DNA of 64,000 nt, taken from assembly GCA_029964075.1 (NCBI GenBank), contig CM057148.1, positions 27,397,916 to 27,461,915 of the forward strand. Reading direction: 5' to 3'. Shown here piece after piece: positions 1 to 10,939 of this stretch. The notes beneath the pieces were generated by a model, which ran no database searches, had not been told where the DNA came from, and worked only from the letters and a program-made list of their open reading frames with translations. This DNA is from Patiria pectinifera (taxonomy: Eukaryota > Echinodermata > Asteroidea > Valvatida > Asterinidae). The translations under genes were made by a program, and so were the position numbers. The number at the start of each line of letters is the position of its first letter. Position 1 is the first letter of the stretch.

Positions 1-137
1 AGGAACAAAAGAAGGGAACGATAGCAGGTCCTTGGGAGTCTTGTAAAACACGACAGTTTTCAAGCATTACATTAACTGTATGGACTTCCGAACAAAAGCG
101 GTCCACATATGTGTGGACTTGCCCACGTCCACAGAGT

Positions 138-246
138 GTGTCCCCCTCTCTGGAAAAGGGGTTTGGGGTAAGGTTTATCCGTGGCAAAATGGAGAGAAAC
201 ACTAAAGGGAATCAAAGAATAAACTCAGTTGAAAGAATTTTCACAG
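138..246 (+). repeat. Dispersed repeat, copy 1
   Basis: This stretch runs from a CCCCCTCTCTGG block through GGTTTATCCGTGGC to TTGAAAGAATTTTCACAG. It aligns by eye with the reverse complement of 22734-22859, including the purine-rich tail, so the two are copies of one dispersed family in opposite orientation. No coding potential is seen. The family is not recognised by name. Confidence 0.6.
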
Positions 247-345
247 ATTGAGTATAAAATGAGGGTTTTTTACAGGTTTTTCTTGACCACACGAAAAAAA
301 AAAAAAAAATTGTCCTTGTTGGTACGTTACGTAAACATGCGCTTG

Positions 346-1119
346 TTTATGGTGTAAAACGAGGACAAACACGTGCAATGTGCAACAATGAATCAAGGAC
401 AGAAACAAAATCGAAGACTCTAAGCTTGGTTGGAAAACGTGTACAAAAGCAATGAGAGGTGTTGCGGAAAAAGTCAGAGTAGCCCTATAAACAAATGAAA
501 AAGGAAGAGGAACAATAGACAATCCTCGATTCACACCATAAATGAACGTGCGTGTTTATGGTGTGAATCGAGGACACACATGTGCAAATTCAACAATGAA
601 TCGTGAACTCCTCGGTTGGAAAACGTGCACAAAACCAATGCAAGCTGTTTCGAAAAAGTTAGTGTACAAACAAAGGAAAAGGGAGGAGGAACAAAAGAAA
701 ATCCTCGATTTACACCATCGACAAACGTGGCTTTGAGTGTGGTCATCTATTCAAATCGTGGACGAAAAATACCAGAGAACAATATCGTCCACGATTCCCA
801 GCATACGTCCATGATTCGGGTCGTGTTAAAGCAAATTGGAGTCTTCTTTAAAAGTTAGAGTAAACAAAAGAGGGACAATAGGACGTCCACGATCGACGGT
901 GTGAACACGACTACGTGTCCGTTTGTTTTTTTATGGTGTAAATCGAGGACACACACGTGCAACATCATCGGTAAATCGAGGACAGGAACGAAATCGAGGA
1001 CGACCTCGATTAGAAAACGTGTACAAAACCAATGAGAGCTGTTGCAAACAAGATAGTTGGAGTACAAACAAAGGAAAAGGGAAGAGGAACAAAAGAAAAT
1101 CCTCGATTTACACCATAAA
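346..1119. repeat. Satellite-like array of about 195-bp units with terminal inverted repeats
   Basis: About four units lie head to tail (346-540, 555-718, a degenerate one near 719-929, and 930-1119). Each begins with TTTATGGTGTRAATCGAGG and ends with its reverse complement CCTCGATTYACACCATAAA, so every unit looks like a short TIR element. Between units 1 and 2 the abutting ends form a perfect 19-bp inverted repeat around a 12-base spacer (about 524-573). Shared internal words include GGAAAACGTG and AAAGGAAAAGGGAGGAGGAACAA-like purine runs. Small ORFs on both strands here are by-products of the repeat. Another trace of the end sequence (ATTTACACCATAAAC) sits near 55058. Confidence 0.7.
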
Positions 1120-1144
1120 CATGTGTGTCTTGGTGTGTGTTTCA

Positions 1145-1790
1145 CATAATATACACAGCACTAATACACATACATGTTGCTTCTTGAATGTGATGCACTG
1201 GCGTAACGTTTACGGCAGTATTCACAACTAGCACACAATAGGTTGTTTTTTAAGAGACCAAATGTTTACCCCCCCCCCCCCCCATAATTCGTTCTCTGCA
1301 GAATAAAACATAAAGGCTCAGTTTTGTGTTGTTCTGAGACGTTAAATTCCTACATTTTATTGCTCAAATCGGCACATTTCAGGACGTAATGACCCTTTTT
1401 CAAAAGTTTATGTACAGAGCTTTTTTATTATTCCGAAGCCAGACTAAAGACACAAACTCAGGGCGCACTTTAAAACAACAAACAATTTGCCGGCGGTGTG
1501 CCAGCACGTAGCGCGTAAAGATGTAAACATGACAACAATAAGAGGCCCATAATTACCACACCCATTTCTTGTCTTATGCTTTTGCCCCAACTGCATTGGT
1601 TTAAAGGCACTCAACGGCTATGGATTATTCGAGGTGTTAGTAACTGTATAAGAAATAAATAATTTATGGCAATGATTAACATTAAAGTAATATATTGATT
1701 GAAATAAAGGTGTTGCTGTTATCGATTTTTTACGGGCCGGGTATACTATCGGTTTTCTATGGGCGGCCAATCGGGTAAAAAAAAGACAAA
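1145..1790. other. Non-coding stretch, nothing recognised
   Basis: AT-rich sequence with a poly-C run near 1267-1283. I see no ORF with recognisable motifs, no tRNA-like element and no repeat partner elsewhere in the window. Confidence 0.5.
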
Positions 1791-1837
1791 AACAGATATA
1801 AAAACAAAACCAGAAAATTTAACAAAATTACACATAA

Positions 1838-2280
1838 ATAAACGAACAACTCAGATATAAACGGAAATAACTCAAAAATAATCAAACAACTCAGAAATAA
1901 CGAACAACTCAAAAATAAACGAACAACTCAGAAATAAACGAACAACTTAGAAAGAAAAAAATAACTCAGAAATAAACAATCAACTCAAAAATTAAAAAAA
2001 AAATCAAAAATAAATGAACAATTCAAAAATACACCAACAACTTAGGAATAAACAATCTACTCAGAAATAAACCAACAACTCGGAAATACACAATCTACTC
2101 AGAAATAAACGCCTAACTCAGAAATAAACGAACAACTCTTAATTAAACGATCAACTTAGAAATAAACCATCAACTCAGAAATAAACCCTCAACTCAGAAA
2201 TAAACCATCAACTCAACCATATATACGAACTCAGATATAAACGAACAAATCAGAAATAAATGAACATTTCAGAAAAAGAC
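1838..2280. repeat. Degenerate minisatellite, about 19-20-bp unit
   Basis: More than twenty imperfect tandem copies of a unit close to AACTCAGAAATAAACGAAC. Individual units differ by substitutions and small indels. The array is flanked upstream by an A-rich tract and is non-coding. Confidence 0.85.
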
Positions 2281-2697
2281 GAACAACGTCCCTAGGGTGT
2301 CGAGCAGCAGTACGCGCCCACCATGACCAGTACAAGTAATGCAGACGAAGAAATATATTTACCACGGCATCCAAAATGGTGGACACCTTGCATCGCTTTA
2401 CGCGATAAATACGTAGAAAAAACGGTGGGTAAAATGTAGTGGTTTTCCGTCGACGACCTCCGAAGCCAAATAAGTTAGTATATGCGAAAGGTAAGCCTGG
2501 GTTGGAGTTTGTTTTTTTATGATGGAAAACGTTGACTTTGTAAACGTTTTCCATGGCATTCTAGCATGTCTAGTCTGTACGGTATCTAATGCCGGCCGAG
2601 TTTGGCCACTGCCATGGCGCGGCGTGGAACTGGCCACGGTGGTAGACTCAGACGGTGGATTATATCCGATAAAGGGTGGAAAGATTCCCATTTCTGG
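2281..2697. other. Unassigned stretch with a short foldback
   Basis: Higher GC than its neighbours. It contains a perfect 12-bp inverted repeat (ATGGAAAACGTT at 2522-2533 against AACGTTTTCCAT at 2543-2554, 9-base spacer). Short ORFs exist on both strands (for example an ATG at 2321 giving about 39 codons), but none shows a domain or a splice-consistent partner, so no gene is called. Confidence 0.4.
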
Positions 2698-3010
2698 CCA
2701 TCACTTTTTTCCCTTCAGTGACCTATCATCCATCAGAAAGTGATAATATGTCCTAAAAAGTAAAATTTTGCTGGGAAAATATTGAAGAATGTACTGAGAA
2801 AACACTTGGATTTATTCAGACCAGTCTCATACGGTTTGTGCACAGGGTGACAGGTGAAGGCTAGATGTATGGGAGTCTTCCCCATCACTAATTTTTCCCT
2901 GCAGTGACCTAACAGCCATCAGCTGGGGAACATATTGAAACATTTACCGTGGAAACACTGATTATTTTTCAGACCATTTTCATAGGGTTTGTGCACAGGG
3001 CCAGGGTCGC
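2698..3010. repeat. Diverged tandem duplication, about 180-bp unit
   Basis: Two units share, in the same order, CATCACT...TTTTTCCC, CAGTGACCTA, CCATCAG, a GAAAACACT-like block, CAGACCA and GGTTTGTGCACAGGG. The first occupies about 2698-2870 and the second about 2876-3010. They are old and clearly diverged. The following 3010-3440 holds nothing recognisable. Confidence 0.55.
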
Positions 3011-3450
3011 CATAGTCACTGTCATGATGATGTATGAAACTATTTCCGGATAGCTTCATGGTAGATGATTGCACTGTATTTTACTCTACACTGCCACCAT
3101 CAGTCCCCTGATTACAACTTAAGTACATCTATGTAGGCCTGGACTTAAATAATTTGAGATCAGATTTTGGCAACTTTTCATCCTAAACTGTTTCATATAT
3201 TTTGTCATTTGTCCCAACAGAGTGCAGAATATTATGAACGGTGATCAAGCCGGCTACATCAATGATCCAGATGGAAAAAGCAACATAAACTCAACTGAAA
3301 GAAAGTAACTTTAGTCTTGTCTGATAAGTGCTGCGTTCCACAGCCCATGCCAAGTATGGAAATATCAGTCCATATATGGACTGATATTTCTGGCTGAACT
3401 ATCAGATCTTACATATAAGTATGCAGACAGCCACTGCCTACTATAGTAGC

Positions 3451-3714
3451 CATGGGCGTCGCGAGGGGGGAGCAAGGGGGCACTTGCCCCCCCCCCCCCG
3501 GAAAAGAAAAATAAAAAAGCAGGGAAAAAAAGGACAAAAAGAAAAGAAAAAGAGGCGCAAAGTCATATTCCTGTTAATTTAATGGGTGGGGGGGGGGCAA
3601 AATGTCCCTGCCCCCTCTAAAACTGATAAATCAAGAATGTGTTGGGAAATACAGGAATTCTTCGGGGAAATATTTTTTACCACCCTCTAGAAAAAAATCC
3701 TGGTGACGCCCATG
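3451..3714. mobile_element. hAT-like MITE (264 bp)
   Basis: The ends are CATGGGCGTCGC and its inverted counterpart ...GTGACGCCCATG. They are flanked by near-identical 8-bp duplications, ATAGTAGC (3443-3450) and CTAGTAGC (3715-3722; 7 of 8 match). An 8-bp target duplication with CA...TG ends is the hAT superfamily pattern. The interior is poly-C/G and A-rich and encodes nothing, so the copy is non-autonomous. Confidence 0.65.
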
Positions 3715-3892
3715 CTAGTAGCTGCGGATACCCAAATACATTGTAAAATGCACGGTTAAAGTTATTGAGATTTTTGATAACAAGACCCCCGAAAATCCAC
3801 AAATACATGTAAGAGAGAAAGCTCGCTCGCAACCACAGATGAGCATCTATGAAGAGGGTTCAATTAGTTTGAAACTTGCTGCAACCCCTGTC

Positions 3893-4243
3893 CAGGTTGT
3901 CATTGAGGATTCTGTCTGAGGACTTGTTGAGGTGAAGAGTCTGTCAAGGTTGAGAGAGGTGACACTAAAAGGAAGTGATTCTAGCCAAAAAGGACTGCAA
4001 CTTTCCTCTGCAACTGAAGGAATCAAAACCCATGCTGAAGGAGAATTATGCATATTTTTACCAAGTGCAGATAGCAGTTGTAGGAGTGCCTTTTTGTTAC
4101 CTTCGGATTTGCACCAATGCCCACAGTGATGTGCTCATAGTACATGTTTCATTCAATGAGGCATTTTTGAAAAAAATTGAGGACAAAATCCTCAAATTTC
4201 ATAAAGTTCAATGCTTGACCATCAATTGTAGCCCAGGGTTTGG
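3893..4243 (+). pseudogene. YqaJ-type exonuclease fragment, frameshifted
   Basis: Conceptual translation gives GLVEVKS from 3920, matching the E-x-K catalytic block of the lambda-exonuclease/YqaJ fold. One frame over, from about 3990, it gives LKENYAYFYQVQ followed by a G-x-P-x-C block and VSFNEAFLKK. This is the order seen in animal YqaJ-like proteins (E-x-K, then the YYYQxQ helix, then a W/F-C strand and an F-D/N-E-x-F helix). A stop just upstream of GLVEVK and the frame change between the two blocks show that it is broken. Only about 110 codons survive; the N-terminal part of the domain is missing or unrecognisable. YqaJ proteins are DNA exonucleases often carried by viruses and transposons, and I infer that this is a mobile-element or captured-gene fossil. 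The family call rests on motif memory only. Confidence 0.55.
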
Positions 4244-4423
4244 AGATAGAAAGTTCTAAGTTGCCATGAATTGTTATCGAGCCACCTTGCACAAATTGTT
4301 TCTGGCAAAACTATTTAATTGGTTTTGCCATAAAAAGTGATTGATGTAGTTCTAAGAGTAAATGCGCATGTACTTGTACATGTTATTAATATTATATTTT
4401 AGACATTAAAAAAAATTTTCGAC

Positions 4424-4603
4424 CAATACGGCGATTCACAATAGTGCGCCTCCAAGAGTTTGCAACGCGTTGGCCAATCACAATGCGCAAAATCAGTCGA
4501 CATTTTCCAAACGCGCACTGGGTCGCCCGATTTTGCACTTTGTTATAATTGGCCAACGCGTTGCAAACTCTTGGAGGCGCTCTATTGTGAAACGACCGTA
4601 TTG
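4424..4603. mobile_element. Foldback MITE, about 60-bp terminal inverted repeats
   Basis: The arm from CAATACGGCGATTCACAATAG through TTGCAACGCGTTGGCCAAT pairs with ATTGGCCAACGCGTTGCAA...CTATTGTG...CCGTATTG at 4544-4603. The arms are nearly identical apart from a few indels, with a 60-base loop. A diverged relative of the GATTGGCCAGCGCGTT core occurs near 46993. It is non-coding, and no clear target duplication is visible. Confidence 0.75.
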
Positions 4604-5269
4604 CAGACTTTTTAGTCATTTTTAAAAATTCTATGCTTTGCAATGAATAGTATTTAGTAAATACAATTTTATGTGATATATTTGCACCTAGGACAGTTCA
4701 AATTAATTTTTCTAATAGGCGCATTTTCTTTCTACTGCACTATATGTGTCATTTAGAAGAGGAGTACAAGGATTAGATGTGTTTCAACATGTTTCGTTTT
4801 GGAACCAACTTCAGAGACTGAATGTTGACTGTTATTTATTCGGCAGTCCACATTTTGGACAGAATTCCACATACGGACGTCACTTCAGACCCTGTATAAC
4901 AACCCTATGAGAGTGGTCTGAAAAAAAAATGTGTTTTCTCACTAAATGCTTCAATGTTTTCCCCGCTAAATTTGTAAATGTTATTAATACGGCAGCCCAG
5001 AGCATTTTGGTCAAACGAACAAGGTACCAATATCCGAGCACATAAACATTTATTGTGTAACCTAACATATTCCGATATGGATGTCTGCCGGGAACCCCCT
5101 GCTACATGTGGCCCCCGGGGCCCACAAGAAGGGGGCAAATAATGGGCTGGATCAAACAATGGAGGTACCACATAAAACCAAGTTTAAATGATCAATTACA
5201 CCCTACTAGGTATACAATATCCATTGCCAGACAAAACGTCTGCTGTATAAGGCCAGCCAGACACACCCA
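4604..5269. other. Non-coding stretch, nothing recognised
   Basis: AT-rich sequence with no supported gene. Two overlapping minus-strand ORFs (4880-5171) have no recognisable domain and no splice partners. Confidence 0.4.
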
Positions 5270-5945
5270 AAGTGAATGGAGGAGGAGCGTGGCCGTCAAC
5301 CCCTCCTTTTCTTTTTTCGCTGATACAGTTGCAACACGATGATTAAGAAGAACATGAACCTAGTTTATATTCATGCTTTAGCTCTTGTAGAAAATACAAA
5401 TGTAACCTGAGAGTGATTTCAGGTCAGACTAATTAACTTAAGAGTGGGGCAAAAGCGCGAAGGGGGGCGCGGCTGCAACCTCCTCCGTGTACATCTTCGC
5501 TTATATCGTCGCAATGCAATTTTTAAATCATGACAAATCTCTCAGACAGGTGTGCTAATGTCTTGCAGTTATTTTGACACCAGTTGTATGACATTAGGGC
5601 ACATCTTCGTCAACAAATGTTCATTTTCCAGAACAGGTAGGCCTAAGTTAACATTTTTCCCATTGATAATGTACAAGTCTGCACATGTGCATGGATGTGC
5701 CCATGAGAGTGGCTACTAACAGATCGAACTGAAACTTCCCAGATGCATTACAAATTAAGGAGTATGAAAATAAAACCATGTTTTATCGATGCCTTGGTAG
5801 TTTTAGAAAACTACATGCTAAACTAAGAATGATTTTAGGCTAGACAAATTAACCGCCACCCCCTCCATGTGGATTTTGGTCCACATCGTCACAGTGTGTT
5901 TGGTTTTTAATCGTGCCAAGTTTCTTTGACATGTTCATGTCTGAC
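5270..5945. repeat. Degenerate tandem repeat of several hundred bases
   Basis: Blocks recur in the same order: a pyrimidine-rich CNCCTCC segment, TCGC...ATCGTCGCAA, ATCATGACAAA, then ATG...TTTAGCTCTTGTAGAAAATACA, GAGAGTGATTTCAGGTCAGACTAATTAAC. They appear around 5290-5440, 5460-5560 and 5755-5945 with strong divergence. I read this as two to three old copies of one family; exact unit boundaries are not clear. Confidence 0.45.
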
Positions 5946-7305
5946 CTCTAGTCAGACATGAATGGTCTTACGGTTTGTTTTTGAGCTGTTCGTTTATTTA
6001 TAATTTTCTGGTTTTGTTTCAATATTTGTTTTTGTCTCTTTTTTTTTTGCCTTAATGGCCGCCCATAGTTTTCCGGCTATTTTAAAACATTTTTCTAACA
6101 TTAAATTTTGTCCGACAAACAAAAAAATCACACGCTTTTTAACAAACCAATTCAGTCATTTACCGTTCAGTTCAAAGTTTGGTCACGGGTCAAAATTATT
6201 CGTCAGCACAGATCAAAAACATCTTAGCTGTTGCTGAATGGTAGTATTTAGCGATTGATTTCGCCTGATATAAATCAATTAGACATATTTAATTTCTGAA
6301 TAACAGTGTTTGACGTAGACAAGACGAAATCGAACACACTGGGACAAAAGCGTGTGCTCATGTTTGAAATTTGCTTGAACTTTATTTAAACGTTTTAAAA
6401 TAGGCGGAAACTCTATACTATGTGCTTTTTTTGACAAGACGTATGGCACGAAGACACACTTAAAATAATGGGCTGATGTAAAAGGTGGACCTAGTTTGAG
6501 TTCGATGATTTTAAATAACAAAATGCCAACCTAAGAACCCCACCCAATGCAGCGATCGGAAATTTAAACGAACTGATATTGACGAACTGATAATATTTAA
6601 AAGTAGAATATAAACCACCACCATCCTTTAAAAAAATTGTGTGTTTGTTTTATTCGTGCAAGAACCATGCCAAAACAATTTCGATGGGGGGGGGGGGGGG
6701 ACTATTTTCAGTGAGTGCTAGTTGTGAATCCTGCCGCTCGGTATCCCATTCTGCGGACATGTGAGAAATGACGTTTGTTGTCGAGAGCCCGTCACATAGC
6801 CAGTCTTAAACCGTTGGTAAAACGCCGGCTGGCTGTTCTTAAAAAAAATCCAGTGTCCCATGAAAGTTTGAATCAATCAAATCGAGGCCTTTTTACCCTT
6901 TTATTGGCTGAACGTTCACAATCATCACCTGTGCATGCGCTATACTTCCAATTAGTCAGCATTTCATAGTCCTGCTTTCACACTAAACCGGCAAACCTGC
7001 GCTCTGTGCCATATTGTGCACCACGCGTAAATGTATTGAATAGAATCTTTGAAAATTGTACTTTTTGACTAATTGTTTGCACCCTTTGACCGAAAAGGTG
7101 TTATGATAGGGGAAAATATGCTAGGTCGATGTTAAACAAGCCAAAATGAAAACCTCCTTGGGGCCTGGTCGCCAATGTAATGTGCCTCGCCTTCGTTTCG
7201 GGATAGAATCGGTTCGGTCTTGTAATGACTTGTTTTTAACTGGCCGTCCACGCATGTATTCCTTATTTAATCATATTTTTTTTTTCAAATTAAAATCTTA
7301 CTCAC
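5946..7305. other. Non-coding stretch, nothing recognised
   Basis: Contains a G run (about 6687-6700) and short ORFs (6055-6237, 6775-6969) with no recognisable domain. If the exon ending at 7306 belongs to a gene still present here, its downstream exons should lie in this stretch, but I could not find one with matching phase and similarity. Confidence 0.4.
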
Positions 7306-7474
7306 CTGTTGTGACACACAAAACGATTGCCAATATAACATGTGCTGAATCTGTTTCTTTGTCTTCAAACAGCAGGACTAACAGAAATACTGCACAACCG
7401 ACAGCGAGGAAACACAGGCTGATAAATATACACTCCCATACAGAAAAGTCAGCGAGGCATTGTCTCTTGAACAT
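7306..7474 (-). CDS. Membrane-protein exon, paralogue of the 36077-36269 exon
   Basis: Minus-strand exon preceded by an AG and ending in G|GTGAGT. It is 169 bases long, entering in phase 0 and leaving in phase 1, and encodes 56 residues. It opens with MFKRQCLADF, then has a strong hydrophobic span near residues 13-37 and a second hydrophobic stretch at the end (VILAIVLCVTT). The exon at 36077-36269 has the same phases and aligns residue for residue from KFKRQSLAD onward, being exactly 8 codons longer at its start. Flanking intron sequence also aligns between the two loci, so this is a genomic duplicate and not merely an exon of the same family. It lacks the N-terminal codons of its paralogue and no downstream exon was found, so the copy may be broken or may use its own first ATG. 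Function unknown. Confidence 0.5.
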
Positions 7475-7791
7475 CTTGTAGTAATAAAAAAAAGTTTTAT
7501 GAGAGAATTATGCAACCTCGAAAATCGTAGCTACAGTTTCGGCTGCTACTAAAACATCCATATTTTTTGGTTTTGGTGGTTTTTTTTATCCAAGGGAATT
7601 ACTATTTTAAGGTTTAAAAAATATGCAAATATTTAACAGAATTGCATTGATGTAAAAATATCAGCTTTCAATTTGCCCAAGTTATAATTTGATGTTGACG
7701 AATAAAGAAACATTTGTGTGTTACCATACCCGAGTTATGTTTCATGCATGGTACATAAATATAATCAGTATGACCGACTTAATCTACATAC

Positions 7792-7862
7792 ATGTTGTGA
7801 GTTGTCTGCTTCTTCGGAGATCTGTTCAGCACGGTTTATGTCACTCGGGAGCGCTACGTATT
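7792..7862 (-). pseudogene. Degenerate counterpart of the first coding exon
   Basis: This sits where the start exon of the 34-37 kb gene would align: GCGCAG acceptor-like sequence, 71 bases, then a GTATGT donor. Upstream sequence (7863-7950) aligns with 36700-36790. The start codon found in the other copy is not present here, and the frame leading to the next exon encodes a hydrophilic acidic peptide. It is either a dead exon or one used differently. Confidence 0.3.
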
Positions 7863-8741
7863 CTGCGCAACAAGGTTATATATTGTAACTAATTATTCGA
7901 GCGATTAACAAGCTATATCAAAACAGTCACTTCGCTTATTTCTAATTGTTAGATGCCGGGCTATCAAAAGTATCCAAAGTTTACCAATCAAAGGTTTCAA
8001 CGGCTTAAACATTGTTTGAAATGTGAAATTCCGGCAGGCTCTGTGCTCGTACAAGTACGGTACGAATCTTATCCTTCACAATTTAAGCAATGGATAAGGG
8101 TATCACACCGATGACCGATGCTCTAACATGTGCTCTTTGTTTATCAAAATGTAGTGTATGGTACATGTATTTGCAATGGCCAAATGGACGTTGTTTCCCC
8201 TACAAACAATTTCCAAAAGTGTTATTAAAAATTCCGTACATTCATTGTATCATATGGAGAAAAATAGATTGGATAATAAAAAGTTAGCTCCTCCAGCCAC
8301 CGAACCACTCAATTATATTTGCTTGATTTTTGTTTTTTGTTTTAGTGGAGCAAAAAGTTATCAGAAATTATTCATAGAAACTTAACGTACCAACGTCGAT
8401 TTCAATATCGTACAGAAGGTCGCATACCGAGTACCTCAATGCAAGACAATGAGTGCCGACAGTAATGATAACCCAAGGGTCGACCTCATCGGTAAAACCT
8501 TGGGAGCGCACTATAGTTTGCTGAAAGGAAGACCATTTATAAAATTGTGTTTAAACAGCAAATTAGACTACCCGTACCCGGGACTTTATGTCCGAAATGA
8601 GTGTATTTTGGCCATTATCACAATTTAAAAAAAAATCCTCAACTAATTGTAGTTTCATTAAAGAAAACAATATACAAACACATCAATAAATTGCATAGGC
8701 AAAATGATCGATTTTTTACAAATTGCGTAAGTCATACTCAC

Positions 8742-9348
8742 GAAAAACATGATGTATGTGATGTAGACATATGCAGCCAAACTTGCCCACCGGATGATAA
8801 ACCTCAGCGATTTCCACTTTTTGAATAACTGAAAAATATAACAGCACCATTTCCATCAACTCTGAGACACTCCTCATACTCAGTGTGAAATTTCAAATTG
8901 ACTTTCATAAATGATTAAATTCACTGGAAATGAAACGATAGTATGGCCAACTTACGAACACGAACCCAAGGACACACATACTGGTGAAATATATAACTCC
9001 TACAACCAGCTTCACAATCTCTGAAATTGCCAATCCTGTCTTGTCAATCTTCAGGACAAGTGCCACGATCGTCAGCTGCCGAAAAAGTAATGAGCCCATT
9101 TAGCAAAGTAATAACAGTCAAACTTCCTAATAAGTGGAATAAGTAAACGGATCAGCAAAAAAAGTAAGAGTCTGATACGAAAAAATCAAGATGGCATTAA
9201 AATAAAAGTAAGTAAACTTGAGTTTCGTGATTTAGTTCTTTCTTGCCAAAATGTTTCGGGAGGTAACCCACACTAACCTCAAGATGAAGGTTCAATAACA
9301 GCAAACACACCGCAAACCGATGGTTGAAGTTCAAACAGATGATTCTAA
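8742..9348 (-). CDS. Three candidate exons of a multi-span membrane protein (partial)
   Basis: Minus-strand exons at 9348-9278, 9075-8956 and 8828-8742. Each has a pyrimidine-AG acceptor and a GT donor (GTTAGT, GTAAGT, GTGAGT). Phases chain correctly: the first enters in phase 1 and leaves in phase 0; the other two are 120 and 87 bases, phase 0 to 0. They encode about 92 residues rich in hydrophobic segments: FAVCLLLLNLHLE, KLVVGVIYFTSMCVLGFVF and WASLAAYVYITYIMFF. The last exon ends in phase 0, which would fit the 7474-7306 exon, so all four may belong to one gene or to tandem copies of the family. No start or stop was found. Splice sites were judged by eye and no known family is recognised. 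Confidence 0.4.
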
Positions 9349-9379
9349 CTGGCAATAAATGACATTCAAAACATTTCAA

Positions 9380-9888
9380 ATAACTACCATGCTATAGCGT
9401 TACAAGAAACTGTCATTTCTGTACATGTTTTAATTTACGTGTATTAGATTGCCTCAGGACAAGGTAATACACATGTTGGTAGAAACAATTACTGTAAACA
9501 CACCTGAGGATTTTGCAAAAACAATAATTTTCTTGGGCTCACTTCCCAATTGAATATCTAAACATTATTATTATTATTATTTTTAGTATTATTATTAGTG
9601 TGCTGTGGGATGTTGCCCTCGTCCGGCCATTTTCGCTGGTTCCTGCACAGTCAAGGGGCTTAGAAACTCAGCAGTCAACCAAACAGCATAGCGTAGCGGA
9701 CACGCACGCGCACGCAGAATGCAGCGCGTAGCAGGGTATACGCGCACTGTTGTCAACAACCACAATAGCAGCTAAATGATTCGACAACATAGAAAACATG
9801 AAGACAGTGTCCTGAAATTGATTCTTGCGAATCAAGTCAGTCTGATATTAATCATAATAATAATATTGGATGGCCTTTTGGCCTAATC
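9380..9888. other. Non-coding stretch with a short (ATT)n tract
   Basis: Includes a TTATTATTATT tract near 9568-9596 and a GC-rich CACGCGCACGC segment near 9702-9712. No gene or repeat family recognised. Confidence 0.4.
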
Positions 9889-9990
9889 GGGGGATACAAG
9901 AATATATTGCACTTGCTATATGACAATATTGCACTCTTTTTCTACTCGTACAATATTGTCATAGCTCGTGCATATATTCTTGAATCCCCC
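9889..9990. mobile_element. Foldback MITE, 102 bp
   Basis: GGGGGATACAAGAATATATTGCAC... (9889-9930) pairs with the complementary arm ending ...GAATCCCCC (9950-9990). The arms are about 41 bases with a few mismatches and the loop is under 20 bases. It is small and non-coding; the target duplication is unclear. Confidence 0.65.
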
Positions 9991-10414
9991 TCTAGCTGTT
10001 CAATATTTTTTAATTATGTTAAAGTAAAAACGCATTCAATATTACGCATTGCGCATTCGTTTTTATTGTCATCGGTGTGGTGGAGAGGCGGGGCCTAATT
10101 GGAGGCACCTAGTTTGAGGTCCAGACGAACTGATGTATCCGTTGCTCAAATTGTGTACAATCTCGTCTCCGCGCATCAGCAAATGGGAGCCAACTAGAGC
10201 AGTCATGACGTATTTAGAGCAGACGTTTTGAGATCAAGTAGCAGTGAATTTACGTAACCTGCATATTAGACACGCCTACCGTGAAAGCTTGCATACTTTA
10301 GACGGGGGCGCATCGGGGAAGAATACAATTTACGAGTATTTGTAAACCTTGGACCAAAGGCCTTAGTGGGAACGTTAGTTCCTGGCATACGAATTATTTG
10401 CAAAGAGGTTATAA
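9991..10414. other. Non-coding flank of the LTR element
   Basis: No ORF or repeat recognised. It ends with the GTAC (10415-10418) that is duplicated on the far side of the LTR element. Confidence 0.4.
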
Positions 10415-10536
10415 GTACTGTAGCCGAACAGTTAATATTGGCGCGCTAGGTTCACCGTAGTTTATTTGATTGGTACGCGGACTTCTGTCCGTTGTACAGC
10501 GCGCGAGTTGCGTGGCTGGTTGGTACCCAGCGCGGG

Positions 10537-10543
10537 TATATAA
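10537..10543 (+). promoter_or_regulatory. LTR TATA box
   Basis: TATATAA sits in a GC-rich context about 118 bases into the 5' LTR. The same box is at 15298-15304 in the 3' LTR. It is the likely core promoter of the element. Confidence 0.6.
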
Positions 10544-10933
10544 GCGCGTGTCGCGCGCGCACTCACTCTCTTCCATTTCACTCGTCCATGGATTGCACTC
10601 TCCCATTGCACTGCTCACGTTGTGTGCTTTAGCTGTTAATTGTGGCGCGAAGCGTAGCACAGTTCCCGCTCAGAGACTTGGAGTTGCTGAAGCGTGTGTA
10701 GTACAGCTGTGGTCAGTCTCTCACTCAGGAAGAGCACTGGTTTAGTTCCGGTGAGTGCAGGGATTAGGAAATCTGGTTGGTACGGGAAGCGTTCCAGTTC
10801 TTGACTATTATTGGAAAGGGGCCAATTCTTACACCTAAGTAGGACACACCTAAGTAGGACACACCCAAGTAGGACACACCTTAGTAGGACGCACCTAAGT
10901 AGGACGCATCTTATTAAGTCTCCAAGTGGTTAT

Positions 10934-10939
10934 AATAAA
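10934..10939 (+). terminator. LTR poly(A) signal
   Basis: AATAAA about 400 bases after the TATA box; its counterpart in the 3' LTR is at 15680-15685. This would define the end of the R region. Confidence 0.5.

Noticed and set aside
2231-2691. Minus-strand ORFs of about 100 codons
   Set aside because: No domain, no splice-consistent partners, and one end reads into the neighbouring minisatellite.
10470-10745. 91-codon ORF repeated at 15231-15506
   Set aside because: Both copies lie in the LTRs across the promoter and R region; the duplication is of the LTR, not of a gene.
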